Part shown: positions 1 to 10,649 of the stretch, in pieces | Numbering within the stretch: position 1 is the first letter of the stretch | Layout of the letters: each line of letters opens with the position of its first letter | Source: Lepidostoma basale | Lineage: Eukaryota > Arthropoda > Insecta > Trichoptera > Lepidostomatidae | Assembly (NCBI GenBank): GCA_022606425.2 | Contig: JAHDVF020000868.1 | Span: 1,364,001-1,428,000, forward strand | Length of the DNA stretch: 64,000 nt | Direction of reading: 5' to 3' | The notes under the pieces: generated by a model | Told to the model about the DNA's origin: nothing | The model's database searches: none | What the model saw: the letters and a program-made list of their open reading frames with translations, nothing else | Translations under genes and position numbers: made by a program

Positions 1-281
1 GAATAAGAAGCATTGCGTTCAACTAGATTCGGTGTAAAATCCTTACAATTTATAGCCTCTACAGAATTTAATAAACTCCCTAATGATTTAATAATGATGT
101 CGAACCAAAAACTTCAATCTGATCAACTTAAAAGTAATTTTTACATTACATTTTTACATTTTTACATTACACATAAGCTACTTTTAGTAGTTTTCATTCA
201 TATATGAAAATTCCATTATTAATTTCAGGTAAGGTTTTTAAATTTACAGTTTATAGACAATAATTAAGCACATTCCCAAAC

Positions 282-680
282 GTGCCACCTATACGAGTAT
301 ATCTGAATTTTGTGTTGCTCGGGCTTTCACAGTAGTAGGTTCGTCCGCCTGAAATATGCTTCCTGCACGCCTCAGATGCATTGACAATCCGACAGACTTT
401 AAATATCACCTAAAAACCCACCTTTTCAAATTATCGCATAAAATGTTAACAACGGTTGTCTGTATATCAATAAACAATATTATATCACATTTGCACAAAA
501 CATTCATATGTTTAGAGAAACAAAATTCTTGATTTTGTTGTCCATGAAATTCACATCAGAGCCAATAAATTAAGTTTCTACGATCGTGATTTCGCTGTTG
601 TCACATGCACCTTTCATGACTAAAAACAATGTCAAAGCGCCCTTGAGGTGAGCTATTCACGAAAACGGCGATTATACAAA
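282..680 (+). mobile_element. CR1/L2-like LINE 3' fragment
   Basis: Decayed copy of the 3' end seen more fully at 6864-7385: it shares the coding run for the C-terminal SAWNMLP-type motif region (here with a TGA in place of the tryptophan codon) and the DNPTDFK stretch. An internal deletion joins FCVA to the AFAV region. The copy is interrupted at about 465-594 by a different repeat and resumes at GTCACATG...ACGAAAACGGCG. It is non-functional and 5' truncated. Confidence 0.6.
465..594 (-). repeat. 130-bp dispersed repeat, copy 1
   Basis: Reverse complement of 2000-2128, containing ACGATCGT and ATCAGAGCCAATAAA. It sits inside the CR1/L2-like LINE piece, whose relative at 6864-7385 lacks it, so it arrived by insertion. 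I see no coding capacity and could not fix a target-site duplication. Confidence 0.6.
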
Positions 681-681
681 T

Positions 682-870
682 TAAACAAACAAACAAACCA
701 TCACGCCGTTTCCCCACAGGGGTAGGCAGAGAGAATGGACCATAACACTACTCTATCCTGGCAAACCTCTCTAGCTTCCTCCACATTCATACAACGAGTC
801 ATACACGCATGTCGATTCCTCCGACTTCTAACATGACCAACCTTTAAAATCTGATTAGTTTAATTAATTT
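682..870 (-). mobile_element. TTAG-tail LINE family, 3' end
   Basis: The reverse strand ends in the family's signature (GGCAG...CTACCCC...GGGAAACGGCGTGATGG) followed by a short tetranucleotide tail, here GTTT units instead of GTTA. The peptide remnant upstream matches the GHVRSRRNRRA-type end seen in the longest copy at 55650-56525. Short, 5'-truncated and non-coding now. Confidence 0.65.
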
Positions 871-1027
871 GACAAATTAATCAGATTAAAAGGTTTTATT
901 AGTTTTATCGTTTTTGTAAAGAATTTTGACAGGTGTAGAAATAAATTTTTCATTTGTTCCAATGACAATTTGAATCATTTCTTCAATATTATTTTCAAGT
1001 TCTTGCTGGTTAAGTGCCTTACTACAG

Positions 1028-1490
1028 ATAATTTAAAAAATGGTGGATACGTGTAACATAAATTAAATAAACACAAATGTCCGGATCGTCCAAGTCAACA
1101 TGTGCAACATCGAAAAAAACATTATGTGTTATTACATTATGTGCTAAATTAAAAAACAGTGGATACGTGGAACATATTATAAATTAAATAGACAATATGT
1201 GCACCGTCTAAAAAGAACATTTTGTGTAAAATTATTTTTATTTTGTTATTTTATTTTATATCATTGTATTTTATATTATTTGTTTTAGATTTATTTTGTG
1301 GGTGTTGGACGATCGAAGTGTGCGCGGGAGATGCCTATTGGTGGCGATGAGGTTCGCAACCCATCACACCGCGCCTCCCGCGGGGCGAAAAGAGAAGGAT
1401 GGAGTGCCGCATCAGTAAAAGTGTGACAGTCCATTCTCTCTGCTTACACTTTCGGGGAGACGGCGTGATGGTTAGTTAGTTAGTTAGTTA
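1028..1490 (+). mobile_element. SINE-like repeat sharing the TTAG LINE tail
   Basis: Body matches 46430-46765: a GTGGATACGTGGAACAT start, a T-rich stretch, a unit with a B-box-like GGTTCGCAACC (about 1352-1362), then CCATTCTCTCTGC...GGAGACGGCGTGATGG and a (TTAG)n tail. The first ~115 bp are duplicated in tandem (1028-1140 and 1145-1240). The 3' end is that of the TTAG LINE, the usual mark of a SINE mobilised by a LINE partner. A box not clearly seen, so tRNA origin is uncertain. Confidence 0.55.
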
Positions 1491-1684
1491 ATTTGACAAA
1501 TTAGCCTAATTATTATTATTATTATTATGCATATAGCATGAACTGCCTTTTATATGAAGAATATCTTCAGCAAACAAGTGAAAAACAGTTGTAATTCATT
1601 CATTGTATGGAAATTTAAATTTTGCCTTATGCGTCTCTTCGGTGTCCGCCTTATGGCAATTCAATTTTTTTTTTTTTAATTCCA

Positions 1685-1965
1685 GGGCCCAAAATTGATG
1701 AATCAAGGATCGGACCAAAGTTGCCGATGCAGCGTGTAAAATAACTAATGTTTAAATGGAATGGGATCGGTCATAAAGCAAGGACAACGGGTGATAAGAT
1801 CTTCTGGCCTGGAGTGGCGAAAGAGAAACAGCTACACAAATTCTGGCAGATCACAAGCAAGATGGTCTGATGACATTAAACGAGTGGCAGGAGGTCAATG
1901 GCGCAGAGCGGCGAGGGATACAGTTGTGGAAGTCGGGAAGGGAGGCTTTTGTAGTATTATCATCT
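1685..1965 (+). mobile_element. RTE/BovB-like LINE 3' end
   Basis: The frame of the 1761-2087 ORF reads ARWSDDIKRVAGG and then WRRAARDT, the near-terminal motif (RWSDD-K...W...A-DR) of RTE-type reverse transcriptase C-termini, as in the better copy at 21815-22260. Upstream codons are broken by stops, so this is a truncated pseudogene. It ends near TATTATCATC and is followed directly by the second 130-bp repeat copy. Confidence 0.6.
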
Positions 1966-1999
1966 ATATTACTATTCCACGCCAGCGGACTCGCAGTGC

Positions 2000-2128
2000 C
2001 GAAATCACGATCGTAGAAACTTACTTTATTGGCTCTGATGTGAATTTCATGGACAACAAAATCAAGAGTTTTGTTTCTTTAATATAATGAATGTTTTCTG
2101 CAAATGTGATATAATATTGTTTATTTGA
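2000..2128 (+). repeat. 130-bp dispersed repeat, copy 2
   Basis: Forward copy of 465-594 (CGAAATCACGATCGTAG at its left end, ATATTGTTTATTTGAT at its right). No ORF, no obvious terminal inverted repeats. Confidence 0.6.
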
Positions 2129-2329
2129 TTATTAAATTTCATATAAAATATTCAAAAAATAGTTTTTCAATTACCTTAGTAATATGTATTCAAGTTTATA
2201 ATTCACAGCGAGTTTGCTTGGATTGAAACTTTGTTTTAAAGATATAGACACACATTTTTGCATCCATACACATGGCATTTAATCCAATAAATAAACGAAT
2301 TGTTATTGAACTTTAATTGTATTTGTTGA

Positions 2330-2395
2330 ATATATATTGGGTTTATTTATGTACTCGAATTTAGCAATAGCGAAGCGTTGCCGGGTCAGCTAGTA
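2330..2395 (+). repeat. Helitron-like 3' end
   Basis: AGCGTTGCCGGGTCAGCTAG followed by T resembles the 3' terminus of non-autonomous Helitron-type repeats common in Lepidoptera, which end in CTAG and insert before T. Only the end is visible; no Rep/helicase coding is present. Confidence 0.3.
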
Positions 2396-2426
2396 ATTAA
2401 ATATAGTAAAAAAAACTGTTACCTTT

Positions 2427-2820
2427 AAATAATTAATACGAATGAAAACGTCAGTTTTCTAGAGATTTTATTATATTTTATGGGAATGACATGTTTTGCC
2501 CTTCTAAGGCATAATAATAATAAAAAAATTGGGTGATTTATATAGCGCCATTTTTATGAATTACTCATCTCAATGGCGCATTTTCAAATGTGACGAAATT
2601 TCAGCTCGTTGCTGTTTATATACACTAGAAAATGAAGCAGAATATGGTAATTAACGAAAATTTATGTGATTTTATAGATATTTAACAAATCATTATTTGG
2701 GTAGGTCCAGAAATATTGAAAAGTGTTTTTAGGAACTCGTTGTAATTCGTATTAATTATTTCATATGGAGTTTTACATCATTGTTCAAGAAACAATAAAT
2801 ATTTTTCCATTAAATTTAAC
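2427..2820 (-). mobile_element. Hammerhead-type repeat HH3, long copy
   Basis: On the minus strand this copy has the upstream segment (about 2720 to 2545, shared with 18110-18230), then TTATGCC...GGGCAAAACATGTC at 2488-2517, then the downstream arm with CTAGAAAACTGACG...TTCGTATTAAT. The + strand 2739-2815 repeats the outer end (GTATTAATTAT...ATTGTTCAAGAAACAATAAA), so the unit is partly inverted. The hammerhead core is degraded (no CTGA before the ATAA). Confidence 0.55.
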
Positions 2821-2829
2821 ATTTTACAG

Positions 2830-4300
2830 TATCAATGAATATTATTCACATCAATAAACAACATTAAAAATATAATGGACTATATTTTTGGGATTATACA
2901 ATCGATTTGAATATTTATTTAAAAAAAAAATAAACTTACTTGTTTATTTCAATGTTTGAATATAAATTATTATTGAAATATTTATTTGCTTTTTCTATTC
3001 GTAAAAAAAAACAGCGTCCAGTTTTTTTTTTGTAAACGCACTGTCACTCACACTTCTGCAAACAATCTCCCTGGAATGAACGGACTCTACCTTTTGCTCC
3101 TTTGTTGTTGAGTTATAACACTTTAGTTAGATATAATGCCTAGATTCGCGTGATCCCAAAAGACCCAGAAAGCCAAACTTATGTTCACTCAATAGATTAG
3201 TAGAGAAATTCAGTACCAAAAGGAGGGTTTGGAAACAGGAACCCAGGAGATAATTCCCAAAGAACATCATTACTCATTTGTAATTGCATTAATAAAGTTT
3301 TGTATGTCAAAATTTTCAATTTATTGACCATCGCAGATGAGTTATTTATGGAATAATTAAGGTCTACAGTTTCGTAATTCGCAAAATCTTATAAAGCAAA
3401 TGAGATTCAGAGTGCCTTCCGCGTAAAATACAGAGGTGCTCTTAAGGATTTACGATCAAAACATAAGTCTATTTCGATGTAATTTTCAAGGGTTACTGAA
3501 ATATTGCCGCTCAAGTGACACTCGGAATTGAAATTTGTGAACGTTCATTTTCCTTATTACGGAGTTTGGCAGATGTTGGTTGTCGCATTATCCGCTATCT
3601 GCCTTATACGCAAACAAAATATTTCAAGTTTTATTTTATGACCGCTGTGTGTGCCATAAGTTCATTGTATTTTGATATATATATACATAAGACGCCGTAT
3701 TTCGGAACTCAAAGAAAAGAAACGTTTTGGTGTTGATTTTCTTTCATTTGTTTATTTTTATTTTCAATTATTTTATATTTTAAACAATGTTAAATATTTT
3801 TGAGATCGATAAAACTACCATTGTCCGGCATGCAAGAAAAGACAGTTTTTTTTACTGACTTTCTTAAATTATAACGTTATGTTTTTATTTCCAGCTTATT
3901 CATTTTACTTGTGAAGTTTATGCGTGGTAATGGACTTTAATTAATGGTAATATATATTTCAGAATTTGTTTAAAGTGTAATTAATAGTAAGCTCCTCCTG
4001 AAATTATCACAATTTCAAAAATAAGCAAGAGGTTGTTATTTAAACAATTACCCACGTGTGATGCTAGAGTATTTATTTTATATTACGGTGGGTAAAAACA
4101 GAACATTTTATTTTACAATGCCAAAAAATGACGAAATTTAGCGTATTTATAAAATATTATATTACAAAACTTACAGAGAACGTATGTTTTCAATATTAAC
4201 CTCTCCGTGCGTACCGCCCCAACCGTGGGGCTATTGAATACATGGTCAGATAGTATATAGACCCATGCTTGGGGCACTTTTTTAATTTTTCGAACATTCT
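2830..4300. other. AT-rich stretch without recognisable gene
   Basis: Only short chance ORFs (largest 3515-3736, 73 codons, from an ACG/GTG-type opening, no motif). A perfect 6-bp hairpin GCCCCA-ACCG-TGGGGC lies at 4216-4231. Nothing else supportable. Confidence 0.4.
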
Positions 4301-4398
4301 CAGATTATTTATTCACCTTCACTTTGTGTTGCGGATTCATATATGAATAAATATAATTATACTTTCCATTACAACTCTTTTTATTTTCACTGAACTCG

Positions 4399-4430
4399 GA
4401 CATGTTTCGGTTACAAGTAACCTTTATCAG
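4399..4430 (-). ncRNA. Hammerhead-like motif, family HH5
   Basis: Minus strand: CTGATAA (4424-4430), one extra A, a perfect stem II GGTTAC-TT-GTAACC (4409-4422), GAA (4406-4408), self-complementary ACATGT (4400-4405) and C. The catalytic G8 position is A (CTGATAA, not CTGANGA), so self-cleavage is doubtful in this copy. It lies about 55 bp downstream of the Penelope-like coding remnant at 4489-4851, the place where Penelope-like terminal repeats carry hammerheads. Confidence 0.45.
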
Positions 4431-4488
4431 TGTATACAATTTTAACAATCAAATAAAACAGAGCGGTCACTTATATACTAAATGGAGA

Positions 4489-4851
4489 TCAAGTCATGTA
4501 TAAAGGTGGAAGGGGTATAATTAGGAATAAGGAGAGGGGTGATGTAACGGGAACATATCGAGTGGAAGGGGTATAATTTGGATTGAGGAGAGGCGAGATG
4601 TAACGGAAACATATCGAGCATGGGAATTGAATTAAAATTTTAATTTGGTTATTTACTATATTTTCATTATTTTTTATGGCTTTTTTGATTTCTAAAATTT
4701 CTAAATTATTCAAAGTTAGGTTTTTATTATTAATATGCAAACTTTCAATACCGTTTTCTTTATTAAATGTATCCACATTTATTTCGAAATATTTTATTTC
4801 TTTATTAAATGTATATACTTGTACTTTTATAAATACGCTAAATTTCTCCAA
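4489..4851 (-). pseudogene. Penelope-like GIY-YIG endonuclease C-terminal remnant
   Basis: The 120-codon frame contains FNKENGIESLHINNKN followed by LTLNNLEILEIKK. Penelope-like elements end in a GIY-YIG nuclease whose last part reads roughly LH(I/V)..K...L..LE.LEI.K, with the conserved glutamate in LE; this fits well. A related stretch, VEILHVNNRN then ITLNNLEILKIKK, occurs at 29262-29449 (-). No GIY-YIG N-terminal motif or reverse transcriptase is present, so this is a 5'-truncated fragment. Two duplicated 56-bp units form its tail. The opening methionine is not meaningful. Family assignment is inferred from motif memory, not a search. Confidence 0.5.
4506..4617. repeat. 56-bp tandem duplication
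   Basis: Two units (4506-4561, 4562-4617), each starting GTGGAAGGGGTATAATT and ending ACATATCGA, with a handful of differences. It lies between the GIY-YIG-like remnant and the hammerhead-like motif. Confidence 0.8.
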
Positions 4852-5071
4852 ATGTTATTTTAAAAAATGTACTACCAGCGACACCTATTGGTGTACACAA
4901 AATTAAATAATGTATTGACTAATTACATGTTAAACAAACTGAAAAAATAATGTTTCGTAAATGTCGTTAATATCTTACTACTCGAGAAGTTAAATATTAT
5001 GAAAAAATTCCATTGTATATCTTGATCGATCTCTGCACACTATTTTATGTCTCTATTATGTAACCCTCAGG

Positions 5072-5209
5072 CAGCAGCTTTGGGTGATCTTCCAAGGCTC
5101 CAGAATACTGGGAGCAGACGGCAGCTACCACCCTTCCTCATGCATGTTCCATGAGCGGGTCAGGCGAACGAAGACAGCTGGCAGACACATAACCGCGGGG
5201 AGAAGGCAA
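5072..5209 (+). CDS. Candidate internal coding exon, unknown protein
   Basis: A GC-rich island in AT-rich surroundings. It is preceded by a good 3' splice site (ATGTAACCCTCAG ending at 5070) and followed by a consensus 5' splice site (GTAAGTACC from 5210). With a one-base split codon at 5071, frame 5072-5209 is open for exactly 46 codons (begins QQLWVIFQGS, ends GRHITAGRRQ) while the other two frames have stops. No domain recognised. It could be a host exon or a chance match of splice signals; no adjoining exon was found in the window. Confidence 0.3.
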
Positions 5210-5211
5210 GT

Positions 5212-6715
5212 AAGTACCAGGGGGGCATTATTGAAAAGGGGCAATTTCGAATCATTTTAAATTCAACAGGGACGCATGCGCAGACACGTGGCTCTTGTGA
5301 GAAATCATAGACCTATTTAAATTTAAGTTTATGTTGCCTTTCGATAGTGTAATAATTTGTCCAACGCCATCAAATTTACGTGTTCACTTTCATAGCAATA
5401 CAATCGATAATTAATAATTGACATTAAATTTGTAGCAAAAAATATATTTAACGTATTCTTAACATAATTATTTTAATATTTGAAATTATTCACGTTCAAT
5501 TCAAATAAAAATAAAGGGATTTTTAATCAATTATTTTTGGTCGGATTTTTATAAATATTTTTCAATAATACCCATAAAATACTTTAAAATAATTAAACTT
5601 GGGTAAGACAATTTGGGATATCCGAAAAAAATCTTTAGAGAAAAATTCGTGAAATCTTTTAAAATGAAATTTTCATTTGAAATAAAGAGTCTCTTAAAAA
5701 TGGTTATTTATCATAATAATGGGTCCAAGAATATCTTACATATACCAATATTACAAATAATTACGTAATTGTCGTTTTTTAAATATGTAATATAAATAAA
5801 TATCTAATTCTCAATATAAATCCACAAATTAGCGAGGGTAGTATTGGTTTCCAGTAATAAGATTTTTTATTTTCTGATTGCGAACGTGAGTAGGTACTCT
5901 GCCGTCATAAACATGGGTAAGTACTTTTACTGAGGGCGCTCGGTTCGAGGGTGCTTATCTCTGTCACTTAACTCATTACGGACCTACCCGCAACTACTCA
6001 CAGACGAACGTACAACTTCTATGGACGCCAAGAGCTAGTGACGGGATTACGGTTTTTAATTAAATTGTGCAGATGTGTTCAAACTCACAAATAGAATTTT
6101 TTTTTTAATTTTAAATACTTAAATTTATTTAAGAATATTTTATAAGATAAAATGACCTCCACATATTAATAAATATTATTTGTTAATTTATATGTTTTGA
6201 TTAAATATGCATATTTTATATGCCTCTCCGATAAAAAAAAACATATGCTTTGGGTGATAATTTTGTTTTCTAGACTTAAAATCAAATTATAGAAATATTT
6301 AATTCAAAACTAAATTCATAATACCTATTTTCGTCAGTTCGATTAGTTATTTTTAATTTATAATTTAAAAATCATTATTTCCATACTATTAGTAATCTAA
6401 AAATGATGTAAGATAAAAATTAAAGATATTTTTAATTATTATGAATTTATAGTATTTATATAACCTGTGAAATTTGTATGCGAGATTAAGATCAGATTAA
6501 ACGAGTATGTTTATACATAGCTGATACCTAATAAATCAAAGCTTCTCATCAAATTTAATGGCAAACGAGGTTTTGAGTAAAATTGGTTATCCTCACTGAG
6601 TTATATATAGGGCCATTATATAATTTATTGTTTCTTACACAATAATAAAAAAAACTTCATATTAAATTATTAATACGAATGGAATTATCTGTTTTCTAAA
6701 TGTCTTATTTTAATT
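5212..6715. other. AT-rich non-coding stretch
   Basis: No repeat family or ORF recognised. The 5860-6050 part is less AT-rich and includes GGGTAAGTACTT at 5914-5925, which resembles a splice donor, but no exon can be defined around it. Confidence 0.4.
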
Positions 6716-6719
6716 TATG

Positions 6720-6790
6720 GAAATTACATGTTTCGGCTTTTTAAGTCATTATTTAATGCAATATTGTATTTAATAATGCCTTAAAAATGT
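6720..6790 (-). repeat. Decayed HH3 hammerhead-type motif
   Basis: The minus strand shows AATGACTTAAAAAGCCGAAA then CATGTAATTTCC, the HH3 motif with a damaged core. The flanking arm 6670-6715 keeps TTAATACGAATGG and CTGTTTTCTA. Confidence 0.4.
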
Positions 6791-6863
6791 GATATATGTC
6801 ATTTCGATAAATTATAATAAAACAGGCGTTTTCAGGTATATTAATAACGAAACAAACAAATAA

Positions 6864-7385
6864 ACTTCAGTCTGTTTTCAATGCGGTAGCACGACTTATA
6901 AAAGGGGTTCCAAAAAACTCGCATATTTCACAAAATCTAAAAGATCTTCACTGGCTCAAGTGTCCTGAAAGAATCCAGTATAAACTATGCTTGACGGTTT
7001 TTAAAGCGCTTCACAGAATGGCACCAGCCTATATATCTGAACTTTGTGTTGCTGATGTCCTAACTTGCGGCAATCTACATTTCGATTAGCAAACTCCTCA
7101 TTAGGCATTAGGCAGATTAGTTGAGCCAAAGCGCAACCCCGGACAAATTTCGGAGATCGGGCTTTCGCAGTGGCAGGTCCGTCCGCCTGGAATATGCTTC
7201 CTGCACGTCTCAGATGCATTGACAATCCGACAGATTTTAAATCTCACCTAAAAACCCACCTTTTCAAAATATCGCATAAAATGTAAACAACGGTTATCTG
7301 ATTGCTGGTGTCACATGTAGCTCCCATGACTATTCACGAAAACGGCGCTATACGAATTAACCTAATTATTATTATTATTATTAAT
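6864..7385 (+). pseudogene. CR1/L2-like LINE, 3' coding end and tail
   Basis: The first frame reads LQSVFNAVARLIKGVP, then HISQNLKDLHWLKCPERIQY and LCLTVFKALHRMAPAYISEL, the conserved C-terminal domain of CR1/L2-type reverse transcriptases. After a frameshift near 7060-7145 another frame reads DRAFAVAGPSAWNMLPARLR and then DNPTDFKSHLKTHLF to a TAA at about 7286. A short UTR ends in (TTA)n at about 7365-7385, as expected for target-primed insertion. Frameshift and stop make it a pseudogene; the 5' end is truncated. A sister fragment is at 282-680. Confidence 0.75.
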
Positions 7386-7389
7386 TATA

Positions 7390-8140
7390 TAATACATATA
7401 AGGTGAGGTTTTCACAAAGACATGTATATTTTTAGTATGGTTTGTTTCAGTCAGAACAAATACCAGTTAACCAGTACCTAACATTTCTAGTAAATGTGAA
7501 AAGTTTAATTTGAATACCACGTTATTTTTACAAAATGCCGCTTTTGAAGAAAAGTCTAAATTTTTCAGATGTGCTTTTTATAACAAGAATATCGTCGTTA
7601 ATTATCTCATAAGGCCGTCATTCATTTCACGGCTTCGGGACATGGCCGCGATGAGTTTTATCAGTTATAAAGACTTTTGAAAATGGAAAAACTTTTCATT
7701 ACTTCGAGTCAAAGAGATTTAGCGATGGGACGCGGATCAAAGCACTTTGTTTTAATTACTGAATGTTTTATGGACGAGTCATTATAGGTTAAACTTCGAT
7801 TCGAAATTTTTAAAAGGCATTTTAGTTTCTCGTATACTCGTATATCTTTTTGACATGATCGTCTTTTAGAGAAAGGTGCAATCTGGGAAAGAAAGAATTT
7901 TCTTTCCCATCTTGGATAACTCAACCATTGATTTATTTATGAAAATAAAATAGTATTTATTGCATTGGTGCATTTTTTATTTGAAGCAATTATAAATATT
8001 TTTTTTAGAATTTGTTAGGTAAATAAGAAATTGGTAGGGGGGGGGGGGGCGTAGAAATTATTGAATCGTTGAAGAGGGGCATCGTACAAATAAGGTTAGG
8101 AAACCCTGGTGTATAGCAAGGAAGAAGGATAATATGAAGA
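7390..8140. other. Non-coding stretch with a 13-G run
   Basis: AT-rich, no gene seen. A homopolymer of 13 G lies at 8037-8049. Confidence 0.5.
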
Positions 8141-8144
8141 CTTG

Positions 8145-8525
8145 AGTAAACAAACAAACAAACCATCACGCCGTTTCCCCGTAGGGGTAGGTAGAGAAAA
8201 TGGACTGCCATCATACTGTATCCTGGCACACCTCTCTAGCTTCCTACACATACACGCACGTCGATTCTTCTGACTTCTAACATGACCAACCTTTAAAATT
8301 TGATTAATTTGGTCATGGCATGTTTTCCTCGGTCTGCCACGACTTCGTACTCCATTTACATCATTAACGTATACTTTCTTAACCATTCTTACCCCATCCA
8401 TGCGCTCCATATTTCCGAACCAACGATCCTTTCATAATTTTGTTCATAATATCTTCTTCCGCTCTACATTCCTTTCTCATATCAGCATTTGAGATTCTGT
8501 CGTATATCGTTCTACCACACATACA
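8145..8525 (-). mobile_element. TTAG-tail LINE family, 3' part
   Basis: Minus strand: CGRTIYDRISNADMRKEC-like codons, the GHVRSQKNRRACM motif (frame of 8096-8410), then GGCAG...CTACCCC...GGAAACGGCGTGATGG and a (GTTT)n tail. It corresponds to the last ~380 bp of the copy at 55650-56525. Several frameshifts; inactive. Confidence 0.7.
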
Positions 8526-8529
8526 TAGA

Positions 8530-9805
8530 AGACTTGATTATTATATTATTATGTTTATATCTATGTCAATATCACCGAAGGTTATAACAATAACAATATC
8601 CCTCGATTTATAATATGACTACTGTAATATACTTTTTATTTCTGCGCTGCAGAAGTTTCATCAGCTTTCATGGGAGTCTAAGTGTTCTTGCCAAATACAT
8701 AAAACTATATGGAACTAGTCCAAATATTATAGATATGCATATAAAATTAAATTTAAAATAATAAATCTTTCATTTAAAAAAAAAGTGCCATAATTTTTTC
8801 TGTGTTTTTATAATTAAAAATGTTCTTAATGGTGTTCTTATTTTTTATTTTGTATCATAAAATTTAATGTTTTGAATGATTTTTATTTATCACAGTAACA
8901 AAGTGAATTTGTACACGTCAAACCTTTTTTTGCGTGATAACCATTATTCACTTAAAAACATTGAATATAATTTTTATCAATTAATAAATATTTAGCAATC
9001 ATTTTACTTTCGTCTTTTGCGCCAATTTTACTGCTAAGAAAATTCTTTAATTTGAATTAAGTTGTTCATTTTCTTTCATCATACGAGTATTTTGATATAA
9101 AATTCTATTTACACGCTTCAAATATGCAATATTATATAATTAATTCTTAAGTTTAATTTTTCAATGTAATTATTTGAAATATAAAGAATAGTAAAAGCAA
9201 TTTGATGATAAATGTTTATTTGATGTTGATCTAGATTTGATTCACATATCTCTAAGGTTGGTACTTATATAGTAATTTTATTTGAATGCTTGGGATGAAC
9301 GTATCTATTTTTATTATTAAAGTTAATCTAATTATATTGACTCGTAGTATAGTATATTATATATAGCTCAGTATTAAAATACAAATGACACTAGCGAACC
9401 ATAGAATCGTACAAGTTAGATCGCTAATAAAGAAATAAGTATTAGCATTGTGGTCAGAGTATTAACACAGCCAGTGGTAAGGAGATAACAATACAGAATG
9501 GCATAATAAAATGGAGATATAAAAACTGACATAAAAGCTCTGTTCTCGTAAAAGTAGGTACTCATTTAACTTTGGCGGGGCACCTTCACACTACGCGTTA
9601 TACACTTACTACAGCTTACGTGTTACACACATACAAACAGGGATACACAATAGTATACTTAAATACCCCCTCATTACCTCGACGGCTATAACGAAAATAG
9701 TAAACACCAGTGTAGTTGCAAAAAAACTAGAAACGCAATAATCTAAAACACAATCTAGCTTCTTAGTGCGTAAACGAACGTTCTTAATTGAATTTTCTTT
9801 GAAGT
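8530..9805. other. AT-rich stretch, nothing recognised
   Basis: No ORF above about 73 codons and no family motif on either strand. Confidence 0.4.
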
Positions 9806-9811
9806 AGGTCA

Positions 9812-10207
9812 TTGTACGGTAGAAAAACAATGTATGATAAAATATCTAATGATTTAATAATTAGGGAATATAGGTCGGATGAATGCGTGATAAATAAAAT
9901 TAATAAAGGGTCACTATTATGGTTTGGATATATGAAACGAATGAATGAGGAAATAATGGTTAAAAAGATATATACAAGTATTGTGAATGAAAAAGGAAGT
10001 CGAGGAAGGCCAAGGCACACATACATGGCCAAATTAATCAATTACTGAATGGCAGCCGTGTTCGAAGCAGGAACAATCAACGAGCGTGCATATCACGATG
10101 TGTGAATGTAAAAGAGGCGCGGGAGTTATGTCAGGATAGAAAAGCGTGGCGATCTATCCTCTCTGCCTACCACTCCGGGGGAATGGCGTGATGATTAGTT
10201 AGTTAGT
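9812..10207 (+). mobile_element. TTAG-tail LINE family, 3' part
   Basis: The reading frame has YGRKTMYDKISNDLII, GSLLWFGYMKRMNEE and SRGRPRHTYMA, matching the DRLSNDEVRKEC / FGHMKRMDGG / SRGRPRNTW motifs of the 55650-56525 copy. After a stop come GGCAGC...GTGTTCGAAGCAGG and ...GGGGGAATGGCGTGATGATTAG with a (TTAG)n tail. Truncated at the 5' side and mutated. Confidence 0.75.
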
Positions 10208-10239
10208 AACAGTAGTATAAAAACAAGCAAAACCAATTT

Positions 10240-10400
10240 TTTTTTATTCGCTCATCACTTTGGGTTGTGGATTTGCAATTGAGTAACTTTTTTAAAATAG
10301 ATTTTTTTTAAACATTTTTCACTTTTCACAAACATGTTTCGGGGTACAGATGCCTTTCAGTGTAGAAATGTTAAGCAGTCTAGAGATTTAAATAGGAAGG
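10240..10400 (-). repeat. Hammerhead-type repeat, HH5-like
   Basis: Minus strand 10368-10321: CTACACTGAAAGGCATCTG...CCCCGAAACATGTTTGTGA. Stem I (CTACA with TGTGA) and the GAAACATGT block are intact, but the CTGANGA core has lost a base. The outer end CATCACTTTGGGTTGTGG resembles the ends of the 4310-4380 and 55360-55400 copies. Confidence 0.4.
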
Positions 10401-10436
10401 ACTTCTGCATCCCATGTTTGTGAAGTGAAAAAAAGA

Positions 10437-10644
10437 AATAATTGAATAAAGCGGTATTTTTAACTACTTCCACTTTTGTCATTATTTCGATAGCGACCGA
10501 CTGGTTGACTAGTCGACAGCGAGCCTGGCGAAACCGGTCGCTGTCGAAATAATGACAAAAGTGGAAGTAGTTAAAAAAACATCGTTTTATTTAATTATTA
10601 TATAAAATTAACTTCATGAAGAGATTTCTGTAAAATCGTTTGAT
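10437..10644 (-). mobile_element. HH4 foldback element, copy 3
   Basis: Same architecture as the element at 44415-44644: a one-sided leader (here 10644 back to about 10570, ATCAAACGATTTTAC...), then inverted arms with ACTACTTCCACTTTTGTCAT and the centre CGAGCCTGGC-GAAA-CCGGTCGCTGTC. The hammerhead-like block at 10509-10541 (+) has GAAACCGGTC but a damaged CTGANGA. No clear target-site duplication found. Confidence 0.55.
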
Positions 10645-10649
10645 TATCT

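Noticed and set aside
2427..2517. HH3 copies as active hammerheads
   Set aside because: CTGANGA is replaced by (T/A)TGATAA or lost, removing the catalytic G8; described as hammerhead-like only.
8037..8049. 13-G run as a regulatory G-quadruplex
   Set aside because: A single homopolymer without the four-tract pattern in flanking DNA; could be a sequencing artefact.
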